DNA from: Blasia pusilla
Lineage: Eukaryota; Marchantiophyta; Marchantiopsida; Blasiales
Assembly: GCA_050084515.1 (NCBI GenBank)
Contig: CM114273.1
Location: 28,706,001-28,770,000 of the forward strand
Reading direction: 5' to 3'
DNA length: 64,000 nucleotides
The stretch's first letter is position 1. Every line of letters starts with the position of its first letter. A program made the position numbers and the translations under genes. The notes under the pieces were generated by a model. The model had not been told where the DNA came from and searched no databases. It saw nothing but the letters and a program-made list of their open reading frames with translations. Shown piece by piece: positions 56,401 through 64,000 of the stretch.

Positions 56401-57960
56401 TTATAGTGGAATGACGAGTTTCCGCATTATTAGGTTTCCCAAATACACTTCTTTTGCACTATATGTGAGAACCCAGGCCACGGGTATCCTTGAGTGGTGA
56501 TCATCAAACACCAGCAAAGTATATAGGGGAAACTACAAAACATCAATACAAGTGTTAGTACCATGATTATATGGAATCATTTTTACATGAATGAAAGTAA
56601 TAAGAAGACTTACTTCACATGAAATATCTCTTCAACAAAATAAGTAAGAGCAAGTACCCTGTTGCGATTTGTGCCAAATGTGCTATCCATGCTCAAGGCG
56701 CTGCCATGTCCATACTTTACAAGAGCATTCAACTGCCATTGGCTTTGGAATCCCAAAATGAATGGATGTGTCTCATCCATGTAAGGCTAAATAAATGAAC
56801 ACCTTCTCGGAAGAATACTCAACAAACAAGCTCAAGGACTCGTTCTCGCTCCTAGCATATAGAAATGTCTCCGAATTGAATTGTTTTTTTATGTTTCGTA
56901 TATCATGCATTTGCATGAAGTCATCTCGGGTCAAACTCTCTTCAAAGTTGGTATCTGTCAATGAGCGCTCTTTCAACATCTTTGAATGCTCGGCTTGGAT
57001 CTGGTGGGGCTTAACCCCCAAGCGAAGCCTCTCTTTCACATAATTCTTTAGATCATCTGAAATCCTAGGAGCAAACATCTTCGGTGTATCTATGCATGCT
57101 TTGTCGTCCTTTCCATGGCATGGCTTGTTGGCTTTATCCACGTGAGCTCTATTTTTGTAGGTGATCTTTGCAACATGCGGAGGAGTGTTGATTTCAAGGA
57201 TCAGAAACGACATTGACACCCACGTTTGCAACTATCGCCTCTACTTATGATTTGTCCTCATGCCTACTACCTCTTCCACTTTTGGGGACAGACCAGACTG
57301 TAAACACAACAAAAGGAGCGATGTGAAATTAACACACTAAACCATTTCTAACTGAATGGTCATCCACTCTCCTCAATAATCAAAGTTTGAAATATGTGAA
57401 TGGATAGGAGAAGATAGTGGGCACCTATGCACAATCTCCTGATGCATTTGGCGCAGATCAGTTGGGCCATACGCACAATAGTATATTGTGTACAATGGAC
57501 CCCCTCCATCCATGTCTCTGGAGCAGCCCCTTGCCCAATCTTGACATTCCTTTCCAGAATGTAGTTGGGTTCCTTCCATCGCCATGCCCCTCGCCAAGAA
57601 TGAGATCATGTAATCTTTCCCAAGGTATGTATGCTACATGATCGTCATCCCGAAAGCTTGTTGGTGAGATAAGTCTGGAGGAATATCGGTTTGAACAAAA
57701 ATCTTGTTCATGGATAATATCCTCCTTGTTAAAGAGCTTCCACTTGCAAGCATATCAGATGTGGCCATGGCGGGGAGGCCAATTCTGTGATCAATGTTTC
57801 CCTGTATGTTAATAAGACAGAAAGAACAGGTGTCAAAAGGTGCTATTCAAACATTTACTAATCTGGTTGGACATGGTTTAACAAATGGCATGTATTGGGT
57901 TTTTATGTGAATGAAGAAGTTGAATTCCACTAGTAGACCGTTTGTAGTGAATTGCAACCT
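56400..57960 (-). mobile_element. Mutator-like element nested in the LTR
   Basis: The LTR reads continuously across this interval if it is removed: left part ends GACAATTGTCAT, right part resumes near TATTAGGATGAG, as in the intact LTR at 19.2-19.1 kb. The inserted DNA encodes a MULE transposase on the minus strand. Terminal inverted repeats and a 9-bp target duplication were not resolved by eye, so the exact ends are approximate. Confidence 0.65.
56430..57610 (-). pseudogene. MULE transposase (partial)
   Basis: The ORF 56773-57231 carries the region before the DDE core, including ERLRLGVKPHQIQAEHSKML and LTRDDFMQMHDIRNIKKQF. A frame change then gives QPYMDETHPFILGFQSQWQL and SMDSTFGTNRNRVLALTYF (about 56625-56760), the MULE block with the catalytic-type Asp in D.TF.TN. 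GTAAGT and TTTTGTAG flank the next segment FPLYTLLVFDDHHSRIPVAW (about 56460-56530), which continues the MULE domain with a second conserved Asp region. Upstream 57373-57609 (DMDGGGPLYTIYYCAYGP) may be another exon. The C-terminal catalytic Glu and SWIM region are absent, so it is truncated. Confidence 0.75.
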
Positions 57961-58318
57961 AAGACCTAGTGGTAGAGATATTAGGATGAGTCAAGTAGGT
58001 CATAGATGACCTGCTGGAAGCAAGGTAACGTACTAGAATAGGTTTCCCCTTTTTGTGTGGATCTATTTGGAGGTCATATGAGGAACTTACTATTCTTGGT
58101 AAGTTTCCAATTATATTAGTTTTGGCTTTATATTTTTGGAAAGTGGCTCTTGATCCATCGTTGAGGACTTTGGGGCCAAGTGATGACCTTTGTGTGCAAG
58201 TCACCAAGAGAGGACTTTAAAGAAGACTAAGGGGAGGACATGGGAAGAGAGGGTATAGCTCAAGGAGAGTGATCTTAGAGAGCTCATTCTCTCATTGTTG
58301 ATCCTCTTGGGCATGAGG
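57960..58318 (+). repeat. 3' LTR of gypsy copy 2, second part
   Basis: Reverse-complement match to 18.78-19.14 kb: GGTTTCCCC, ATTTGGAGGTCATATGAGG, AACTTACTATTCTTGGTAAG, TTTATATTTTTGGAAAGTGG, GTGATGACCTTTGTGTGCAA, GGGTATAGCTCAAGGAGAG, AGAGAGCTCATTCTCTC and GGGCATGAGG. It ends at the MITE insertion point. Confidence 0.75.
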
Positions 58319-58628
58319 CAAGATTGCATACGGACAAAGTTTATGTTCGTGAACTTATGTCCGTCCCTAGCACGGACATGACTGTGTGGCCACGTATACC
58401 CAAGCCCGTGCATTGAGCGCATAACATAGACCCGAGCTAGGCTAGCCCACATCCATTTTGTTGCCCGCGGGGTAGGTAGGCCCCCCATTGGGCAGGCTTA
58501 GGCTCGCGGATGAGCCTGCATAGGGCCCAAATGGCTTTACACAAGCTACAAAATGGGTCTTAAGTTCCCAGCCTAGGGCGAGTGACTCGTTAGGCATGTC
58601 CATACTTGTTCGTTTGTGTGCAATCTTG
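58319..58628. mobile_element. 310-bp hAT-like MITE
   Basis: Ends CAAGATTGCA (58319-58328) and TGCAATCTTG (58619-58628) are perfect inverted repeats, extended by imperfect TACGGACAA/TTGTTCG. It is flanked by a perfect 8-bp direct repeat GCATGAGG (58311-58318 and 58629-58636), as expected of hAT transposition. Removing it restores the LTR sequence GGCATGAGG.GG.GGAGCTATGG. No coding capacity. Confidence 0.85.
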
Positions 58629-58636
58629 GCATGAGG

Positions 58637-59014
<378 letters not shown>

Positions 59015-59017
59015 TCA

Positions 59018-59641
59018 TTAAGTAGTGACTGTCATAGCCTTGCGACCATATACCCCGCGTCCTGGTTGGACGGTGCTTGAGTATGGGATGGATATAGAGA
59101 GAGAAGCAAGTGAAGAAGGTACCATATGAGAGGAGGGAGACACTCTCATATAGTGTGAGTGCTGACCAAACAACGTGTTTGTGATGAGCTTCCAAGTGTC
59201 AACCAAGAAACTCTTCACCACACCATCTACTTTACCTGATTGGGATTCCCAATTGATATTACTTACTAGTGTAGCAGCTTTGGGCAATGAATCAAGGCTA
59301 CTGAATATGTTGAACAATTTTGGTACTACCAGCTTAGCAATATCAGCATATGCTCTTGCTCTGTGAGTTGTGAATTTGGCGCAGGAGACCAAGTAATGAG
59401 TAGAGGTTTCATCCCAATTGATATTACTTACCAGTGTAGCAGCTTTGGGCAATGAATCAAGGCTGCAGAATATGTTGAACAATTCTGGTACTACCAGCTT
59501 AGCAATATCAGCATATGCTCTTGCTATGTGAGTTGTGAATTTGGCGCAGGAGACCAAGTAATGAGTAGAGGTTTCATCCCCATCGTCACACACGGCGCAA
59601 GAGTTTAGTTGTGTTCCCATCTTGCTTTTCTTATGGTTCAA
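59018..59641 (-). pseudogene. LINE ORF2 3' fragment with internal 55-residue duplication
   Basis: The ORF starts near SCAVCDDGDETSTHYLVSCA, a C-x2-C...H...C motif typical of the C-terminus of LINE ORF2 proteins. The unit from DETSTHYLVSC to NINW (55 residues, 165 bp; DNA units 59251-59415 and 59416-59580) occurs twice in tandem, in frame. The second half (towards 59018) is ordinary sequence up to the microsatellite. No reverse transcriptase adjoins; the LINE at 62.5 kb lacks this part, so the two could be separated pieces of related elements. Confidence 0.5.
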
Positions 59642-59676
59642 GGGGATTGCTCATGTTTTGAACTTGAACTTGAGCC

Positions 59677-59677
59677 G

Positions 59678-59712
<35 letters not shown>

Positions 59713-59745
59713 AAAAGAAAGAGAAAGAAAGAGAAAGAAAGAAAG
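59677..59745. repeat. (GAAA)n microsatellite
   Basis: About 69 bp of GAAA units with a few GA and AA slips. Confidence 0.95.
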
Positions 59746-59789
59746 TTTTTGTACATTCACTATTAGCTTCCAAGAAGGTCTCAAGGGGA

Positions 59790-60325
59790 TTTTAATAATG
59801 TCGTGCACATACACGTCGCTACACATCGATGTCACCGAACATCAATTCTCTTTTTGTAAATCAATCAAATCTCTCACAATAGAAACCAGAGAGCTACACG
59901 GTGCTCCCAAAGGCATCAATATGGGAAACCCGGCCCCATACTCAGTTTCTAATGAAAATTGGGCAACGCTTCCGCACACCATTTTCCAACAAGAAAAAGG
60001 CAAAACACAACATACAAACAAGCAGCCCTAACTTTGGTGAGCACTCTCAAGAGCCGCTGAATAGGAAACACGGTCCCCAATCTGCACCAACAATAAGTAA
60101 TCAACGAGCTCCTCCATTGAAGCTCTTTCACTCCTTCTTTTTCTCTTTGTAAATCAATCAAATCTCTCCATCACAATAAGATCTCATGTGGTGTGCACAC
60201 TCTCTCTCTCTCTCTCATGTCAAACCAAACCCACTTTCCTAATAAGAGGTTTGGGTTATACACAAAAGGCAAGAAGGACTATAGCTCCGCTGCCTCATGC
60301 TAAGAGGTTCAACAAAGAGAGAATG

Positions 60326-60391
<66 letters not shown>

Positions 60392-60700
60392 TATCCCCTT
60401 CCCTCTCCCAAGCCCTCTCCACGATACCATATGCTTGCAGGTCACCTCCTTGGCTCTTGACTTGTTGTAGCGGGTCAAGAGCCACTTCCCAAAGTGGAAA
60501 TCAACTATACCAAAAAATGGGAACTTGCCCGAAATAGCAATTTTCTCAATATGACTCCAAATGAGCCGAAACGAAGGGGGAACCTACTCTCTCAGATTAT
60601 CCGTGGCCTCAGCATGTCATCCTCGACTTCTTGAGGCTGTCCTACACTACCTACGAAGGCTGTATGCAAGATCTCACCGATCTATCGTTAAAGATAAGAC
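59790..60700 (-). repeat. Gypsy-family LTR, with edge segment and (CT)n expansion
   Basis: It carries part of the edge segment (GTCGTGCACATACACGTCGC, 59802-59821), then a roughly 340-bp interval, then the central LTR part: ATGTCAAACCAAACCCAC, AAGAGGTTCAACAAAGAGAG, GAGGTATATCCCCTTCCCTC, GTCACCTCCTTGGCTCTTGA, GCCGAAACGAAGGGGGAACC and CATGTCATCCTCGACTTC. The CT tract is expanded to a perfect 58-bp run at 60328-60385. Minus orientation; no internal element part adjoins. Confidence 0.65.
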
Positions 60701-60704
60701 AGTA

Positions 60705-62505
60705 ACCTTGCAATCTTCTTATAGCTTTGCAACTCACAATTACAAATTGGATCTCAAGAAGTTCAAAACTCACATGACGATGAAACTCAACATCTTTGTT
60801 TTCTCAAGCTCAAATTGGGAGATCAATGGGGAAGAGACTTCTGTATTAAACTTTCTAATATTTCTTTTTAAAATAATATTTTGAGAATAAATGCATAGAC
60901 TCTCTAAAGATTATGAAATAGTATATCTATGCTAAGCTCGCTATGCAAAGTCATAATTACCTTAGGCTAGCCCATAGGGTGGCTTCTCCTACTACCTCAA
61001 TGTCTTTTATCCCTTGTCCTCATTCCTCTGGTCACAATTCTTAACCCTTCAAATTGCTACCATAGTATTGTAGGTTTTGTGTCGCGACCCTTATAACCAA
61101 ACATGCACCAACGTGAAACATTAGAACTCTAGTGGGCTCACACTATGATTGAATCTCACGAGTGAGATATGAGTTTCAGGTATGACATGCAAGCGTTGAT
61201 GGGCATCTCACATGATGGAGGTTGTAACCTAGCAGAGTAGGGAAAATGACAATTGGGACTTGGGAAGAGCTTAAGTCCCACAAGAGTTAGTCGCCAAGGG
61301 GAACTACAACCTAACTTGGGACTTCATTGACCTTTTGGGGGTTCTCCATGCTTGAGGTCATAACAACTATACCCAAGATGCATTTAGGATGAGTAACATG
61401 GCCTTAAAATTATTGTGAAATCCAGTTCCAATGCACTAGAATTCCATACAAACACATGAGTAAAGATCTAAAAACCATCCCCAAATTGTCGGAATGATAG
61501 TCGGATTGAGGGCCATAAGGAGCGGCCCAAGAGGAATTCCATACATGTAGGGAGAGGTGGGTATCTCTAGAAGTATGTATAAGGAGGAGGATCTCCAAGG
61601 GTGTTTAAAACTTAAATCCCACGGATATATTTGTCATACAGTTGAACCTCTACTCCTTCTTGCTTCATCCCAAAGTACTTCCAACCTTAAGCTTTGCAAA
61701 TGAAAGTCTCAAAGACTCAACCAATTATGTGTTCCATAGGTAGTCGATAAGTCACCAAGCACTAATTGGGTTGAGTCTCCCCAAGTGTGTATCATATCCC
61801 TAGGAAGCTTTTTCTCCCAATCCTCAATAGATCTTCCCAAGTCGATCGTCTATATCATAGTGCATCAATTAATCCTAGAAGGTGCATCCCAAATGACTAA
61901 CGACAAAGTCCTTGTTCATGGACTTGAGCGGATAGGGAGGGAGAATGTTCCCCCTTAGAGGTACTTTTGGTGTTCTCCGTGGGAACCCACTTTCCTTATT
62001 GTCCCCCTTGAACCCTTTATTTTGGTCATCAATTCAAATGTGGTTCATAACCTACTTGTGGACCCACTCATGATCGCTATCCCTCAAGAGGGCTTGGCGA
62101 GGCTTCATGTAGATTATGCATCTCTCAACTTCCCAAACGCATCTTGGAGCTTGGATCCAAGTTTTTTTTATGTCTGAGTCTTGCACCTATCTTGACTCAC
62201 TCTTTGGTGTCTCATGGCTATCTTGTCGCCCATTGCGTAACGTGATTAGTCTTGTGGGGTCTCACCGCCTCGCTTGTCTAGACCACTCGTGTGTTCCTTG
62301 CTTCTCAACCTTGACTTGGGGCTTGGCTCAAACGTCCTACACCTTTTTGACTTCCCCTTATTCTCGTGAGTACATACACCCCTTTCTCCCCTAAGACGAG
62401 TCTCAAGGCATGTACACGTCTCGCCTGGCATTAGTTTCGTGGCCAATTTTGTTTCCATTCTTAGTCTTGCGACTAGCTAGTCTAGGTTACAACCCTGATG
62501 GGTCA
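60705..62505. other. No gene recognised
   Basis: Mixed composition, short ORFs only. It may contain old LTR or LINE 3' sequence, but no landmark was identified. Confidence 0.4.
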
Positions 62506-62509
62506 CACT

Positions 62510-63596
62510 AAGATCTTTCCTCCTTGGATCCACATGTGTGCATCCCACGTGCAATATTCAGAGAATTCTATGCCCAGATAGGTGTATGTAGCCACACAGG
62601 GGATCTCTTGTTCGCCCCAGTACCACTATTGGTCTTGGTCCTCCTCCTTGCCATTGAAAATCATCACACCGCACTTCAGTACATTTGCCTCCATGCCCCA
62701 CATGTCACACCAGATTTTGGTCAGGGAGATCATCTCTTGGAGTTTCTCTCCTGTTTCCTCGAGGCCACCAAAGTCATCAACAAACATGAGGGCAACAACA
62801 GAGTTGCCACCCGTATGCCTAGTCCACTATCCTCCATTTCTTCCAATAGGGAATTCATGAAAATGTTGAAGAGAGTGGGGGAGAGCGGGCATCCTTGAGC
62901 CACTCCTTGCTTGATGTCGAATGTCCCACTCTTTTGGCCATTCACCAGAACTCTACTCCTTGTGTTCTGATACATCTTCTACACCACCCTCCACATTTTC
63001 CCTCTCAGCCCCGCCTTCCACAAGCTATAAGACAACCCGTCACGCCATACAGTGTCGTATGCCTTCTTGAGGTCCAAGAAGAAGCAATAGGTGGGTTTCC
63101 CCTCTTTTTTCCTACCCTGGGTAATCTGACTGAAGGTGAAGATGTGATCCATGCATCCTCGGGCTTGCCGGAAGCCAGCCTGGCCTTCCTTGATGACAGA
63201 ATTCTCCTCCAGATACACAGAGATCCTATTGTTGAGTATACGGCAAAGGAGATTCCCGACTACACTTAGCAATGTAATACCCCTATAGTTTCCAGGGTCT
63301 TCTTGCTCACCCTTCTTGAAGAGGTTCATGATGACTCCCACCCGCCATCTTTGTGGGATGATATCTGCCCGCCAGACCAGGTTGAAGAGACTCACTAGAG
63401 AACGAGCCATAACAGCATCGCTATACTTCAACAGCTCATTCACAAGCTCATCACCACCGCCTGCTTTGTGGTTCACAAGTTCTTTGATCGCTGCTCCCAC
63501 CTCAACCAGGGAGAACCAATCGTTATATGGATTGCCCAGCTCAACCTCATCATCTACCTTCTCCCGTTGTATCTTAACGGGAGAAGGTAGATACAA
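62510..63596 (-). pseudogene. LINE reverse transcriptase
   Basis: The ORF 62979-63596 contains HKAGGGDELVNELLKY, RWRVGVIMNLFKKGEQEDPG, NYRGITLLSVVGNLLCRIL, EGQAGFRQARGCMDHIF and CFFLDLKKAYDTVWRDGL (catalytic Asp of motif A). The next frame, 62730-62975, gives GVAQGCPLSPTLFNIFMNSL (motif B). Another frame change gives ALMFVDDFGGLEET (FVDD active site, near 62765-62805), then KCGVMIFNGKEE and YTYLGIEF (to about 62560). Order and motifs are those of a LINE RT. Two frameshifts and one stop (near 62680) make it inactive. Confidence 0.85.
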
Positions 63597-63599
63597 CGG
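63553..63599. repeat. Compound hairpin at LINE deletion junction
   Basis: Arms TCTACCTTCTCCCGTT (63553-63568) and AACGGGAGAAGGTAGA (63576-63591) are a perfect 16-bp inverted repeat with a 7-nt loop. CCGTTGTATC (63564-63573) and GATACAACGG (63590-63599) form a second, overlapping inverted pair. Confidence 0.9.
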
Positions 63600-63850
63600 A
63601 TCTCTGCCCCACCGAGCTATTGAAGTCTCCCAGCAAGACTATGTTCCCCTTTGTCTAGAACCCAAGGCAATCAGTTTTCACACTTTCAAAAGCTGCCTCT
63701 ATTACAGCAGCAGATTCATTGTTTGTAGGCATGTAAATACACCCAATATACATATCCCACTAGTTGCACTCTGCTCGGACTTTGACCCATATGTTGTGTT
63801 CATACTCAAGCCCTATGCTGATGACCTCACACCCATGGTTTCCCAAGTTT
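63600..63850 (-). pseudogene. LINE AP-like endonuclease remnant
   Basis: The minus translation shows WVKVRAEC, a stop, WDMYIGCIYMPTNNESAA, DCLGF and NIVLLGDFNSSVGQRS, where LLGDFN is the conserved APE-endonuclease motif. About 150 residues that usually separate endonuclease and RT are missing, so the two abut through the hairpin at 63553-63599. Confidence 0.7.
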
Positions 63851-64000
63851 CCTGAAGTTTTTATATATTTGATTTTTCAGAAAAACTTCAGCAACCTCCA
63901 GCTGCTTCATTGCATGGGTCAGTCCACAGAAGTTCTAGGTACCCCAACGGAGACCTCTCACTAAGTGGGTTGGGGGTCGGCGGGCACGCTTTTGGCGTAG

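Larger units (their letters stand above)
62510..63900 (-). mobile_element. LINE (non-LTR retrotransposon), 3' truncated, internal deletion
   Basis: Reading right to left: endonuclease piece, an abrupt junction, reverse transcriptase, then loss of similarity at about 62510. No poly(A) tail or C-terminal zinc motif follows. The 5' end probably extends past the right edge of the window. Confidence 0.8.

Overview
This is nuclear DNA of a streptophyte, a land plant or close algal relative. The evidence is an intron-bearing plant-type Helitron, Ty3/gypsy, LINE and Mutator-like elements, long (AG)n/(AAAG)n microsatellites, and a single-exon plant glyoxalase-I-like gene. The species cannot be fixed from this window. 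Most of it is layered mobile-element debris with few host genes.

Layout. 1-5 kb: a Helitron RepHel gene on the minus strand (PIF1 helicase at the left edge, then Y2/HUH Rep, then an intron-split N-terminal region). 5.7-8.6 kb: hairpins, a 153-bp tandem repeat, an unknown ORF and a tandem duplication. 11.4-12.65 kb: a GC-rich block ending in what looks like a scrambled 5' end of an 18S rRNA gene. 13-19.3 kb: LTR pieces, MITEs and tandem repeats. 18.56-25.43 kb (minus): a decayed Ty3/gypsy retrotransposon with an unusual domain set. 26-27.4 kb: fragments of the same family. 28.28-28.84 kb: the glyoxalase-like gene. 31.9 kb: a possible small membrane/coiled-coil protein. 33.7-36.8 kb: a 179-bp satellite-like array with a 546-bp higher-order repeat. 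38-43.3 kb: balanced-composition DNA with no convincing gene. 43.6-48.6 kb: AT-rich DNA with two copies of a 225-bp MITE, each flanked by a perfect 10-bp target duplication. 50.6-58.8 kb (plus): a second, more decayed copy of the gypsy family, its 3' LTR split by a Mutator-like element and a 310-bp hAT-like MITE. 58.8-60.7 kb: a 218-bp AG microsatellite, a LINE 3' fragment with an internal duplication, and another LTR piece. 62.5-64 kb: a truncated LINE.

The main discovery is the gypsy family. Between protease and reverse transcriptase its polyprotein carries a complete DNMT3-like cytosine-5 DNA methyltransferase domain (motifs I, IV, VI, VIII, IX/X all readable), and after the integrase it ends in a PHD finger. 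A 'writer' (methyltransferase) and a 'reader' (PHD) in one retrotransposon suggest an element able to methylate its own DNA and perhaps to target chromatin. The methyltransferase is present at three separate loci in the window, so it is a family trait and not a chance insertion. From memory, retrotransposon-borne DNMTs have been reported in dinoflagellates and charophyte algae (2018); I do not know of a description of this exact PR-DNMT3-RT-RH-INT-PHD layout. All copies here are pseudogenes, and several of their stop codons look like C-to-T changes at CG or CHG sites, as expected of methylated DNA.
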